From the NCBI GenBank assembly GCA_037481615.1, contig JBBFLI010000022.1: DNA of 64,000 nt. One strand, given 5' to 3'. The notes below the pieces were generated by a model. That model ran no database searches. It saw only the letters and a list, made by a program, of their open reading frames with translations, and was not told the DNA's origin. Position numbers and translations under genes: made by a program. This document shows positions 1 through 8,280 of this stretch, one piece after another (positions within the stretch are counted from its first letter, which is position 1; each line of letters opens with the position of its first letter). This DNA is from SpSt-501 sp037481615. Its GTDB lineage: Bacteria > Desulfobacterota > Desulfobacteria > Desulfobacterales > SpSt-501.

Positions 1-713
1 CGGAAGCGCACCCGGTCTCCCAGGCCGAAACGATCCGCCGCGCGGCGCGCCGCGCGGGCGGCCGCCGGATCGAAGGAGAGGCTTCCCACCACCGTCAGCC
101 GCCAGAGGGCGGGCGGGAGGTCCGCGAGGGCGGAGAGCAGGGGGGGGAGCCCCTTGACCGGCGAGAGGTTGCCGACGAAGAGCAGCTCGAGCGCCCCCGG
201 CGCGCAGGCGCGGCGGCGGATGAAGTCCTCGTTTGGCGCGCGGCCGAGCCGGTCGCCCCCCGGGGGGGCGGGGTGAACGGTGAGGCGCCCGCCGGTGCGC
301 CGGGTGACCTCCGCCGCGAGGATTTCCCCCGGGCAGAGGGCGGCCCCCATGCGCGAGAGAAAGGCCTTCTCGCTCGAACGGCAGGCGGCTCCGCCCGCGG
401 GCGGCGGGGGGCAGAGCTGGTGGAGCAGCGCCACCCGGGCGCCCCGCGGGCGGCGGCCGAACCGGAGCGGAAGAAGGAGCCCTTCGCGGATGAGGCCGTC
501 GACGATCACGACCCCACCCGCCTCCGGAGAACACCGGCGCCAGGAGCGCACCCGGAAATTTTCCAGCAACAGACGAATCCGGGGGCGGACGGGCAGGGGA
601 TGCAGGCTCACCCGGTGCCCCCGCCGGGCGAGCGCCTCGGCCAGGAAACGGTTGTAGAGGGAGCCGCCGGTCAGCGGCTCGAGGCGGCCGGGGACGAGAA
701 AGGCGACATCCAT
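1..713 (-). CDS. Glycosyltransferase family 4-like protein (C-terminus cut by window edge)
   Basis: The frame begins MDVAFLVPGRLEPLTGGSLY and runs off the left edge after about 237 residues. A GT-B fold is suggested by the N-terminal GG(S)LYNR segment and by the typical start of the second Rossmann half, LLFVGNLSPVKGLPPLL followed by LTVVGS. Such enzymes transfer a sugar from a nucleotide-sugar donor, usually at the cytoplasmic membrane face. Its ATG overlaps the stop of the upstream pterin-synthase-like gene by one base (TGATG), so it is the last visible member of a tightly coupled minus-strand cluster. The acceptor is unknown. The family call is good; the substrate is not predictable. Confidence 0.82.
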   Translation of the reverse strand, partial: MDVAFLVPGRLEPLTGGSLYNRFLAEALARRGHRVSLHPLPVRPRIRLLLENFRVRSWRRCSPEAGGVVIVDGLIREGLLLPLRFGRRPRGARVALLHQLCPPPPAGGAACRSSEKAFLSRMGAALCPGEILAAEVTRRTGGRLTVHPAPPGGDRLGRAPNEDFIRRRACAPGALELLFVGNLSPVKGLPPLLSALADLPPALWRLTVVGSLSFDPAAARAARRAADRFGLGDRVRF

Positions 714-1093
714 CAGCCGTCTTCGGCGAACGAGGCCCAAGCCGTGGTACTTTCCCAGGCGGTGACCGAGAGCCTGACCCCCGCGGGCAGGGTGCTGCGG
801 GCGCGCACGCCTTCGCAGACGAGGCGGGCCAGATGCTCGAGGCTCGGGTTCAGCCCCCGGAACTCCTCGAGATCGTTCAGCAGCCGGTCCCGTAGACCCG
901 CGATCACCGCCTCGAGGGCGGCCCCCAGGCGGTCGAGGTCGACGAGATAGCCCCGCTCGTCGAGCTCGGGGCCCCGGGCCCGACACTCGACCCGGTAGGC
1001 GTGGGCGTGCGGCTCGCGCTCGGCGGCGGGGGCATCCCCCCGGAGCGCGTGCCGCGCGATGAACTCGCGTTGTACCCCGACGGCATAGGTCAC
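713..1093 (-). CDS. 6-pyruvoyl-tetrahydropterin synthase / QueD family protein
   Basis: A 126-aa protein matching the 6-PTPS/6-carboxytetrahydropterin synthase fold. Zinc-ligand candidates are H15 (ARHALRG) and H29/H31 (EPHAHAYR); GYLVDLDRL and the terminal TAWESTTAWASF are family-typical. Characterised members act on dihydroneopterin triphosphate to make a side-chain-modified tetrahydropterin (biopterin or queuosine precursor routes). No queC/queE neighbours are present, so a queuosine role is not supported by context. The GTG start overlaps the stop of the upstream dehydrogenase (GTGA). Its partners (RibD-type reductase, MDR dehydrogenase, glycosyltransferase) suggest a specialised pterin-linked pathway. 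Confidence 0.85.
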   Translation of the reverse strand: MTYAVGVQREFIARHALRGDAPAAEREPHAHAYRVECRARGPELDERGYLVDLDRLGAALEAVIAGLRDRLLNDLEEFRGLNPSLEHLARLVCEGVRARSTLPAGVRLSVTAWESTTAWASFAEDG

Positions 1094-2112
1094 GACGGCC
1101 TCCGGTAGGTGAGGAGAATCTGCAGCGGCCCCCCCTCTTCGCGGTCGAGCATCGCGTAAGCCTCCGCCGCCGCCTCGAGGGGGGTCTCGCAGCCGATGAA
1201 GCGCGAGGGGCGCAGCACGCGGATGAATTCCCAGCAGGCTTCCCGGAGCCGTTCCCGGTCCCAGCGCAGGGCGGCGTGGGCGGGCAGGGTGCTCACCTGG
1301 CTGGCGATCAGCCGGATGCGGCTGCGGTGGAAGCGCCCCCCCAGGTCGAGCGCCGCCCGGCGCGTGCCGTACCAGGATCCGATGACCACCCGGCCGCCGA
1401 AGCCGCAGGCGGCGATCGCCTCCCCCAGGACGGCGGGGTCGCCCGAGAGTTCGTAGACGAGATCGGCCAGCCTCCCCCCGGTTTCGTCCGCCAGGCGAGC
1501 GGCGACCTCGCCGGGCGCGAGGCTGGCGTGCGCACCGACCTCCCGCGAGAACCGGCGTCGGGCGGGCCGGGGGTCCACCGTCACGAGCCGTCCCAGCGGG
1601 TGGCGGGCGAGGAGGGCGGCGGTCATCAGGCCCACGATCCCCTGGCCGAAGAGGACCGCCGTCTCCCCGGCCAAAGGCCGGCCGTCCCAGACCAGGGTGA
1701 GCGCGGTCTCCAGGGTGGCGAGAAAAACGGCGTCGCGCGGGTCGATCCCCTCCGGGACGGGGACGGCGGCGGCGAGAGGGACGTTCATGTGCGAGGCGTG
1801 GGGGTGGAAGCAGAAGACGCAGCGCCCCTCCACGCCGGCCGGAACCCCCGCCCCCCGGGCGACGACCCGGCCGACGGCGGCGTATCCGTAGCGCAAGGGA
1901 TAGGCGGCGCGCGCCCCGGCCAGGGCCGGGATCGTGCTGTCGAGCGGCAGATCCCGGGGGATCTCCCCGCGGTAGACGAGCCGCTCGGTGCCGGGGCTTA
2001 CCGCCGAGAAGATCGTTTCGACCGTGACCTCCCCCGGGGAGAGCTCCGGCAGCGGCTCCTCGACGATGCGGATCTCCCGCGGCGCGGCGAAGACCATCAC
2101 CCGCCGTTTCAT
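1090..2112 (-). CDS. Zinc-type alcohol dehydrogenase-like (MDR superfamily) oxidoreductase
   Basis: A 340-aa medium-chain dehydrogenase/reductase. The N-terminal GroES-like domain carries FSAVSPGTERLVYRGE and CFHPHASHMNVP; the Rossmann domain has the nucleotide motif VLFGQGIVGLM and later GGRVVIGSWYGT. The canonical Cys/His catalytic zinc set is not obvious, so it may be a zinc-independent MDR or a sugar/polyol-type enzyme. The ATG at 2112 overlaps the stop of the preceding gene (ATGA), which decides this start over a GTG at 2124. Reaction unknown; presumably an NAD(P)-dependent redox step in the same pathway as the flanking pterin synthase and RibD-type reductase. Confidence 0.82.
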   Translation of the reverse strand: MKRRVMVFAAPREIRIVEEPLPELSPGEVTVETIFSAVSPGTERLVYRGEIPRDLPLDSTIPALAGARAAYPLRYGYAAVGRVVARGAGVPAGVEGRCVFCFHPHASHMNVPLAAAVPVPEGIDPRDAVFLATLETALTLVWDGRPLAGETAVLFGQGIVGLMTAALLARHPLGRLVTVDPRPARRRFSREVGAHASLAPGEVAARLADETGGRLADLVYELSGDPAVLGEAIAACGFGGRVVIGSWYGTRRAALDLGGRFHRSRIRLIASQVSTLPAHAALRWDRERLREACWEFIRVLRPSRFIGCETPLEAAAEAYAMLDREEGGPLQILLTYRRPS

Positions 2113-2861
2113 CGCCCCGTCCACGGCGGCTCGGCCCAGAAGACGACATCGGCGCCGAGGCGCTCGAAACCGAAGGAGGAAAAGTCGATCGGAAGCCCCC
2201 CGGACCCCGGGGCGTCCTCGAGGGCCGGGAGCCCGCCGAGAAACCGCGGGGCGATCGTGATCACCAGAAAATCAGCGAGGCGGTGCTGCAGGAAGTGGGT
2301 GATCACGCGCGCCCCGCCCTCGACCATCACGCTGTTGACCGCCGCCCGCGCCAGCCGCTCGAGGAGGACCGCCGCGTCGATTCTGCCGTCCGGCCCGAGC
2401 GGGCAGGGAAGCGGTTCGGCCCCCGCGGCCTCCATCTCGCGTCGCCTCCGGTCCGGGACCTGCGGGCCGTGGACGAGAAGCGGGCGGACGTCGCTCCGCT
2501 GCAACAGCCGCGCCCCCCGCGGCGTCCGCAGGTGCGTGTCGAGCACGATCGGCCGCGGCCCGGAGATCCCCGGCGGTTTGACCGTGAGGCGGGGATCGTC
2601 GGCAAGCACGGTCCCGATCCCCACGACGATCGTCTCGCAGCGCCCCCGCAGGCCGTGGGTCAGGCGCATCGCCTCGGGACCGCTCAGACGGATCCGCTCG
2701 CGTCGGGGGCCCGCGATGCTGCCGTCGACGCTCTGCGCGTAGGTGAGCAGAACGAACGGGCGGCCCCGGGCCGCGCGAAACGCCTCCGCCTCTTCCAGCC
2801 GCCGTCGAAGCGGCCCGGGGACGAAGGGCTCGCCCGCGGGGGGGAAACGGTCGGGGGTCAT
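2109..2861 (-). CDS. RibD C-terminal-type (dihydrofolate reductase-like) reductase
   Basis: A 250-aa protein with the RibD_C / dihydrofolate-reductase-like fold: FVLLTYAQSVDGSIAG, an LTHGLRGRCETIVVGIGTVLADDPRLTV segment and VNSVMVEGGARVITHFL. These are the strand, loop and NADPH-binding signatures of 5-amino-6-ribosylaminouracil reductases. The deaminase half of RibD is absent and no other riboflavin genes are nearby, so it is more likely a recruited pteridine or uracil-ribose reductase than part of vitamin B2 synthesis. Start and stop both overlap neighbours by 4 nt (ATGA on each side). Confidence 0.85.
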   Translation of the reverse strand: MTPDRFPPAGEPFVPGPLRRRLEEAEAFRAARGRPFVLLTYAQSVDGSIAGPRRERIRLSGPEAMRLTHGLRGRCETIVVGIGTVLADDPRLTVKPPGISGPRPIVLDTHLRTPRGARLLQRSDVRPLLVHGPQVPDRRRREMEAAGAEPLPCPLGPDGRIDAAVLLERLARAAVNSVMVEGGARVITHFLQHRLADFLVITIAPRFLGGLPALEDAPGSGGLPIDFSSFGFERLGADVVFWAEPPWTGR

Positions 2862-3955
2862 GGGCGGCCTCTCAGCAACCAGCGGTCTTCGGGCTGGGCG
2901 ATCCGCCACCGTCCGGCCCCAAGGAGGAGCAGGGAGACGGCAGCCGCCGCAACCGGCGCAAAGGCGGTGCACCCCGCGGCATCGAGCCGGGCGGCGAGAA
3001 CACCCAATACCATCGCCGCGGCGCGCGCCGCAAGGCCGAGCGCGCCCGGCAGGGCGAGCAGGGCCGCGGCGAGCCTTTCCGCCCCGGCCCCCCCGGCGCA
3101 GGGGGAGGCGCAGGCCGCGGCGGCCGATGCGGCGAGCGCCAGGCGGGCGAGAAGCGGTGTGACCGTGTGCGCGAGGCGTTGTACCCGGCCGAGGGTCGGG
3201 CCTTCCCAGCGCCCTTCGCCGTCGGCGCAGCCGGTGACGACCAGCCAGTCGGTCGCCATTCCGGCCAGGAACACCGCGGTCACCGCGAGCGAGGCGGGAA
3301 TGAGTGCGCCGGGGCCGAAGAGGGGGAGCAGCGCCGCCGCGGAGAAGGCCATCGTGCATCCCGCGGTGAAGCGCGCCGCGGGCCGGGGCCGCACGGGCCG
3401 GACGGGAAGACCGCGGGCGGCGCGCAGGCGGACCGCGAAGCGTAGGACATAGAAGCCGATTCCGGTCGCCGCGTAGAGGGGATGGACCTTGCCGCCGAGG
3501 ACGAGAACGAGGGCGGCGAGCAGGATGCCCCAGGCGTCGGCCTCGGTGTCGAGGGCCGCACCCCGCTCCGAGACCTCGCCGCGGCGGCGGGCGAGCGCGC
3601 CGTCGGCCGAATCGAGGAGCGAAGCAAGACCGAAGAGGACTCCCGGTCCCCAGGCAAGGGCCGCCGCCGCGGTCTCGTCGGGCTGGCCCGGGAGAAGGAA
3701 TCCGCCGAGGCCGCAGACGAGAAGCCCCCGGCCGAGGGTCAGGCCCGTCGCCGGCCCGAGGCGCAGCCCCCGCGGTGCCGGGGTGCGGCCCCGCTCGGCC
3801 GCAAGCAGCCGTTCCGCCTTCCAGAGAAAGACGGCCATCGCCGCCGCGGAACCGCCCGCCCAGCGAAGCGAGGCCCCGGCGTCCGCCAGGAGCGCGATCG
3901 CCCCGCCGCCCGCCGCGAGCAGGCCGAGGGCCGCGGACGCGAGCGCGGCCCTCAT
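2858..3955 (-). CDS. CDP-alcohol phosphatidyltransferase family membrane protein
   Basis: A 365-aa integral membrane protein with many hydrophobic helices. It holds an exact CDP-alcohol phosphotransferase signature: D-x2-DG-x2-AR-x8-G-x3-D-x3-D, read as DSADGALARR then G and the two final Asp residues in ALDTEAD. Family enzymes join a CDP-activated alcohol to an acceptor to form a phosphodiester lipid or polyol. It is longer than minimal family members (about 200 aa), with extra helices at both ends. The ATG at 3955 overlaps the sbcB stop (ATGA). With the downstream glycosyltransferase it suggests that the cluster product is membrane-linked. Confidence 0.85.
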   Translation of the reverse strand: MRAALASAALGLLAAGGGAIALLADAGASLRWAGGSAAAMAVFLWKAERLLAAERGRTPAPRGLRLGPATGLTLGRGLLVCGLGGFLLPGQPDETAAAALAWGPGVLFGLASLLDSADGALARRRGEVSERGAALDTEADAWGILLAALVLVLGGKVHPLYAATGIGFYVLRFAVRLRAARGLPVRPVRPRPAARFTAGCTMAFSAAALLPLFGPGALIPASLAVTAVFLAGMATDWLVVTGCADGEGRWEGPTLGRVQRLAHTVTPLLARLALAASAAAACASPCAGGAGAERLAAALLALPGALGLAARAAAMVLGVLAARLDAAGCTAFAPVAAAAVSLLLLGAGRWRIAQPEDRWLLRGRP

Positions 3956-5418
3956 CGGCCGTCCGCGGGGGAAGGGGTCGGTGCGGCCGGCGCGGGATCC
4001 CCTCCCCATCGATCCCGGATCTCGCGCCGCAGCTCGGCCAGGAGTACGCGGGCCTCGGCGTCGGTTTCCGGCGCCTTTTCGAGCCGCTCGATTTCCGCGA
4101 GGGCCTCTTGCGGCGTGCGGCGGGTGCGGCCGGCGTGGTCGCGCGCGGGCAGTCCCCCGGCGATGTGCCGCAAATGCTCCTCGGCCTCGCGGGCGAGCTC
4201 CGGCGGCGGCCCCCCCGGGAAATTGCGGAAGATCAGGCGCCGGGCGAGGAGCCGGGCTTGCGGGCTCGAGAAGCGCTCATGCAGCAGGCGTCTTTCCTCC
4301 CAGGAGACCTCGTGGAAAACCCGGCAGAGCGCCTCGTCGGAGCGCGGCAGAAAGCCGTTCTGGTAGAGGCCGGCGTCGGGGTCGAGGTCCGGCACGGGGG
4401 GGTGGCGGAAGCGCCGATGGCGCTCGATGAGCGCGGCGAAGGCTTGCGGGTGGGTAGCGACCCAGGCGAGGTGTTCCTCGAGGAGTCGGCGCCGCTCCGG
4501 GCCCAGCCGTTCGAGAAAGCGCTCCTCGGGCGGAAGCAGGATCCCCGGCTCCCCGAGGCGCTTGCGGGCGACCCAGGCGCCGGCGGGGGGTTCGGCCGTC
4601 TCCCGCCCCGGGTCGGGCGGGGGACGGTCGAGCCGGAGCCAGAGGCTCTGCCGCGGGTAAGGCTCGGAGAAGCCGAGCCCGAGCACGGGGGCGAGAAAGC
4701 CGCTCCGCCGGCCCCACTCCCCCGAGAGGAGGAGCGCCAGGCGATGCTCACCCCGGGCGCTGCGGCAGGCGATGGGCAGCCGTGCCAGGCGTTTGGCGTC
4801 GACCGCGGGGTCGAAGGCGGCGAGCGCCCAGCGCCACAGGGCCGGGTTCCCGGCGAGGCGGCGGGCGAGGGCGAGGCAGGCGGATGCGTCCTGCAGCGCG
4901 TCGTGGGCGCGGCCTTCGGAAAGGGCGTTTTCACGGGCGAGGTCTTCGAGCCGCAGCGAAAGGCGCCCCCCGGGGTGCGGCCAGGCGAGGAGGTCGCTGC
5001 CCTGGAACCAGTAGAGCAGGGTCACGGGGTAGAGATCGAGGCGGCGGCAGCCGTGGGCGGACTGGTGCGCGTAAGGGGGAAGAAGGTTGCGATAGAAGGA
5101 AAAGCGCAGAAACTCGTCGTCGAAGCCGATCGAATTGTAGCCCGTACTCCAGGTCTGGGGGCGGGTGAGGAGCGCGTGAATCGCGCGCATCGCCTCGTAC
5201 TCGCCCATGCCCTCGGCCAGCCGTGCCGGCCGGATGCGGTGGACGAGGAGCGCCTCGGGCGAGGGGACGACGTCGGGGCGCAGCCGTACGGGGATGCGCA
5301 CCCGTTCGAGCTCCTGGAGTTTGTCATCGGTGCGGATGGCGGCGAATTCGAGGATCTGGTCGAGCGAGCGGCTCAGGCCGCTCGTCTCGGTGTCGTAGAA
5401 CAGAAAAGTTTCGGCCAT
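3952..5418 (-). CDS. sbcB: Exodeoxyribonuclease I
   Basis: A 488-aa protein close to the usual ExoI length (about 475 aa). It opens with the DEDDh exonuclease motif I (FLFYDTETSG), has TGYNSIGFDDEFLRFSFYRNLL and GCRRLDLYP typical of SbcB, and motif III in GRAHDALQDASACLALARRL. The SH3-like and C-terminal helical regions follow. ExoI digests single-stranded DNA 3' to 5' in recombination and mismatch repair. It is the first gene of the overlapping minus-strand chain, possibly only by proximity, because its function has no obvious link to the downstream pathway genes. Confidence 0.93.
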   Translation of the reverse strand: MAETFLFYDTETSGLSRSLDQILEFAAIRTDDKLQELERVRIPVRLRPDVVPSPEALLVHRIRPARLAEGMGEYEAMRAIHALLTRPQTWSTGYNSIGFDDEFLRFSFYRNLLPPYAHQSAHGCRRLDLYPVTLLYWFQGSDLLAWPHPGGRLSLRLEDLARENALSEGRAHDALQDASACLALARRLAGNPALWRWALAAFDPAVDAKRLARLPIACRSARGEHRLALLLSGEWGRRSGFLAPVLGLGFSEPYPRQSLWLRLDRPPPDPGRETAEPPAGAWVARKRLGEPGILLPPEERFLERLGPERRRLLEEHLAWVATHPQAFAALIERHRRFRHPPVPDLDPDAGLYQNGFLPRSDEALCRVFHEVSWEERRLLHERFSSPQARLLARRLIFRNFPGGPPPELAREAEEHLRHIAGGLPARDHAGRTRRTPQEALAEIERLEKAPETDAEARVLLAELRREIRDRWGGDPAPAAPTPSPADGR

Positions 5419-5482
5419 GGCGGCTCTGTGTGCGCCGCCGCGGCCGGCTTGTCAAGCACGCACCATGCATCCGCGGGATCGT

Positions 5483-6634
5483 TCAGTTGCGGGCGGGCCG
5501 GGGTTCGGCCTCGGCCGCCCCGGTGGTGAGAATGAGATCGTCCAGGGCGTAGCCGAAGCTCTTCAGCAGATCGATCGCCGTGCGCACGATCTCCTCGGGG
5601 GAAAGGCGCGTTTCCACGTAGATGGCGGTCTTGCGGATCTTCTCCGGCATCTTGAGCTGCTCGGAGTAACGGGAAAACCGGAGCGGCCCCCCGTCGTTCA
5701 TCCAGAGCACCTTCTCGAAGTCCTGGGGATGGGCGGCGGCGAACTCGTGGCAGAGGCGCACGAGCAGCTCCTCCCAGGAGTTCACGGCCACCGTTTTGCC
5801 GCGGAAGGAGAAGGCGCGGACGGTCTGCCCGCTGAAAAACTCGGGCTTGCGCCGCCGAATGCCCGCGTCGGCCGGGGTGTCGGTCTCCTCCCCCCCGCGG
5901 TCGTCCCCCTCCTCGCCGTCGAAATTCCGCTGGAAGATGCTCTCGGGACCCGGGGGCGCCTCCGGGGCGGCCCGATGGCGGAGAAAATCGACCACCCACG
6001 ACGCCTCCGGGGCCTGTCCGCAGCGGGAGGCGGTCGCCGCGCTCAAGAGCGCAACGAGCCTGGGGTCCGGCTCCGCGAGGAGCTGCCCCCAGGCCTGCGG
6101 CAGGGCCTCGAGAACGCGCGCGCGGCGCCGCTCGCGGTGGCGCTGCCCGGCGACGGCGAGAAACGAACCGGTGGCGACCTGCTCGCGGGAAAAGAGCGCC
6201 GATAGCTCTTTCGCCAACTGCTCGGCCGGATCCCGCGTGAGGTCGCGGCGCCCGAGGAGCGCCTCGGGGACGGTCTCCCCGGCGCCCGGAAGAAAGGCCC
6301 ACCACAGCCGCCCGTCGGTGTGCACGACGAGCTCGGCCCCGGTCTTCCGGGCCCCCTCGAGCAGGGCGCCGTGGAGCGTTTCGAGGTCCTGCTCCTCGCG
6401 CCGGACCTCGAAGAGGATCCGGGGCAGCCCGTCGAGGCAGAGCGCGAAGGCGACGGTTGACGCACCGGTGCGGAAGTCGGGCTGCACCTCCTCGACATTG
6501 AAGATGTCCCAGCCGAGGAGCGACAGCATCCTCAGGCCGACCGCCTGGCGCAAGAGAGGCTCTTCCAGCCGCGGAAGTTTCGGGTCGGCTTTCCAGGACT
6601 CGATGACGGAGGCGATTTTCCTGGCCGCTTTCAT
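5483..6634 (-). CDS. Stand-alone HsdR N-terminal-like (AF1548-type) protein, function unknown
   Basis: A 383-aa protein starting at MKAARKIASVIES. The first half resembles the N-terminal domain seen in type I restriction R subunits and solitary relatives: LLRQAVGLRMLSLLGWDIFN, then LPRILFEVRREEQDLETLHG, where ExR stands where ExK is usual, and GAELVVHTDGRLWWAFLPG. A charged linker precedes a C-terminal module (FSFRGKTVAVNSWEELLVRL and KIRKTAIYVETRLSPEEIV). No helicase domain, methylase or specificity gene accompanies it. It may be a domesticated, possibly nuclease-inactive relative. The catalytic lysine replacement is visible; its functional meaning is inference. Confidence 0.6.
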   Translation of the reverse strand: MKAARKIASVIESWKADPKLPRLEEPLLRQAVGLRMLSLLGWDIFNVEEVQPDFRTGASTVAFALCLDGLPRILFEVRREEQDLETLHGALLEGARKTGAELVVHTDGRLWWAFLPGAGETVPEALLGRRDLTRDPAEQLAKELSALFSREQVATGSFLAVAGQRHRERRRARVLEALPQAWGQLLAEPDPRLVALLSAATASRCGQAPEASWVVDFLRHRAAPEAPPGPESIFQRNFDGEEGDDRGGEETDTPADAGIRRRKPEFFSGQTVRAFSFRGKTVAVNSWEELLVRLCHEFAAAHPQDFEKVLWMNDGGPLRFSRYSEQLKMPEKIRKTAIYVETRLSPEEIVRTAIDLLKSFGYALDDLILTTGAAEAEPRPARN

Positions 6635-6653
6635 GGGGTCCCCCTGGAAGCGG

Positions 6654-6745
6654 TTATCGGCCGGATGGCCTTCCGGCTTGAGCGCCTTCGAGGTCCGGCT
6701 CTCCGCGGGCGCCGGGTTCAAGCTCCACCGCCGCCCGGCCGATAA
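6654..6745. repeat. Long inverted repeat between divergent genes
   Basis: TTATCGGCCGG at 6654-6664 recurs exactly inverted at 6735-6745, with a second small hairpin (GCCGGA/TCCGGC) just inside the left arm. The repeat fills the gap between the divergent genes starting at 6634 and 6789. It could be a regulator site pair, a transcript hairpin or a REP-like element; the sequence does not decide. Confidence 0.5.
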
Positions 6746-6788
6746 TCCTTCCGGAATCCGCGCAAGGCGGCAAACGGAAGGGGGACCC

Positions 6789-6989
6789 ATGCGGCGCAAG
6801 CTGCTCTTCTGGACGGCGGTGCTCTGGGGGCTGGTCGGGATGCACTCCCCCGACGGGCGGCTTTTCCACGGCTTTGCCGCCCTTTCCGCCGCGTTGTGGG
6901 TCGCCTGGTGGCTGCGCGGCCGGGATCTCCCCGCCCGGGCGGCCGCCGGCGAGGGCAAGCCGTCCGGAAACGGCCCGAGGCGATCCTGA
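6789..6989 (+). CDS. Small two-helix membrane protein (hypothetical)
   Basis: A 66-aa frame beginning MRRKLLFWTAVLWGLVGM and containing FAALSAALWVAWWL: two hydrophobic segments followed by a basic, Gly/Pro-rich tail. A purine-rich AAGGGGG lies just upstream of the ATG. It is divergent from the gene starting at 6634. No family recognised. The long high-GC frame around it makes a chance reading possible, but the start site and the two clear membrane segments favour a real gene. Confidence 0.5.
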   Translation: MRRKLLFWTAVLWGLVGMHSPDGRLFHGFAALSAALWVAWWLRGRDLPARAAAGEGKPSGNGPRRS

Positions 6990-7142
6990 CCCCCCCTCCC
7001 GCGCCTTTCGGGCGGCCGGGGTCCGGAAATGACGGATTTTTGACATTCGGCGGGCCGCTCTCCCCGTCTTTATTTCTGCCGGAGCCGGCGAAAAAAAAGG
7101 CAACCCGCTGGATTTAAAATGGATCATGGATGGTCCCGGCTC

Positions 7143-7158
7143 TGGCACGATAGTTGTA
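7143..7158 (+). promoter_or_regulatory. Candidate sigma-54 promoter
   Basis: TGGCACGATAGTTGTA has a perfect -24 element (TGGCACG) and a TTGT -12 element in register; consensus would be TTGC. It sits about 95 nt upstream of the cysteine-motif protein. Predicted start of transcription is about 7169. Confidence 0.6.
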
Positions 7159-7254
7159 TAGATTTGTAGCATCCATCGGATCAATTGGGCGGCGAATCCG
7201 CCGATGATCGGCATGGGCAATGCGGCGCTTGTCGTCGGAAAGGATGGTCGGAAA

Positions 7255-7482
7255 ATGAGAACCGCCAGGGCCCTGACCCAGAATTTCGACTACGACCGGG
7301 GCTATCTCGTGAAAAGCCCCTGCCGCGGCTGCGGCAAGTATTCCTCGTTTCCCGGGTGCATGGAGAGCTGCCAGATTCTGGACCGCATCCAGACGGTGCT
7401 GAGCGACACGCTCTCGAGCGTGCACAATTTTTCCGCCGCCGAGTCGTACTGCCTGCCCCTCGAGGTCCTCGAGCGGATCTGA
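7255..7482 (+). CDS. Small cysteine-motif protein (probable metal-binding, hypothetical)
   Basis: A 75-aa protein, MRTARALTQNFDYDRGYLV..., with C23-x2-C26-x8-C35-x3-C39, a spacing that fits a zinc ribbon or small Fe-S site, followed by an amphipathic segment ILDRIQTVLSDTL. Upstream AAGGATGG can serve as ribosome binding site for ATG 7255; an in-frame ATG at 7204 is the alternative start. A sigma-54-like promoter at 7143-7158 points to conditional expression. Family not recognised; a small regulatory or metallochaperone role is only a guess. Confidence 0.6.
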   Translation: MRTARALTQNFDYDRGYLVKSPCRGCGKYSSFPGCMESCQILDRIQTVLSDTLSSVHNFSAAESYCLPLEVLERI

Positions 7483-7677
7483 GGCCGCTGCCTCCCCCCG
7501 GTCGTCGCCGGCCGAAGGGTTTCCGGCGGCGGCCCGGGCCCGCGGCGCAGAAAGGCATCCGCCGGGGTTGCATTGCCGGCGCGTGCACGCTAAGCCGGAA
7601 GACCGGTTGACGCCCCGGGCCGGATCGCGCGCAGGCGCGCGCGGATCTTCCTTCCTGCTTCGTCGAAAAGAAAGCCG

Positions 7678-8274
7678 ATGGACCCTGGCGGTCGAGCTCT
7701 GGAGACGCCGGCGCTCCTCGTGATCGACATGGAGCGCGACACCCTCGACGAGCGACGGGGGTATCCGATCACGCCGCTTGCGCGCGGCCTCGTTCCGGTG
7801 TTGAACCGCCTGGTCGGCCGTTTCCGGGCTTCGCAATGGCCGATCGTCTTCACGACGGACGCCTTCGAGCCGGGGGATTTCCTGTTCGGCGGGGCCCTCG
7901 AGCCCTATTCCCTGCGCGGGACCGAGGGGGCGCGGGTCGCCGCCGAGCTCGACCTGCGGGAGGGCGACCTGTGGTTGCCGAAGAGGCGGTTCTCGGCCTT
8001 TTTCGGGACGGATCTCGCGGCCTGGCTGCGCGGCAAGGGGGTGACGCTCTGCGCGATCGGGGGGGTCTCCACCCCCTTCTGCGTGCTCGCCTCCGCGCTC
8101 GACGCCCTGAGCCACGATTTCAAGGCGGTGATTCTGGAAGACGCCGTGGCCGCCGCCCCCCTCAGGCGGCACGAGGCGCTCCTCGAGGTCTACCGGCGAA
8201 ACCCGCTCTTCCCGCTGTTCAGGGTCATGAAGTCCGCCGAGCTTCTCGCCGAGCTCGGCGCGCAACCCGTCTAG
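7678..8274 (+). CDS. Isochorismatase-family cysteine hydrolase
   Basis: A 198-aa protein with the complete catalytic triad of the isochorismatase-like superfamily: D17 (LLVIDMERD), K102 (LPKRRFSAFFGTDL) and C135 (GGVSTPFCVLASALDA). Members hydrolyse amides or vinyl ethers (nicotinamidase, ureidoacrylate hydrolase, isochorismatase). Here nicotinamidase-specific metal ligands are not evident, so the substrate stays open. A GC-rich hairpin (GCGCGC/GCGCGC near 7625-7640) precedes the gene, and it converges on pspC. Confidence 0.88.
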   Translation: MDPGGRALETPALLVIDMERDTLDERRGYPITPLARGLVPVLNRLVGRFRASQWPIVFTTDAFEPGDFLFGGALEPYSLRGTEGARVAAELDLREGDLWLPKRRFSAFFGTDLAAWLRGKGVTLCAIGGVSTPFCVLASALDALSHDFKAVILEDAVAAAPLRRHEALLEVYRRNPLFPLFRVMKSAELLAELGAQPV

Positions 8275-8280
8275 CGGGGC

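Noticed and set aside
273..950. Plus-strand open frame at the left edge
   Set aside because: Shadow of the minus-strand glycosyltransferase and pterin-synthase-like genes, which have clear motifs and overlapping start/stop codons.
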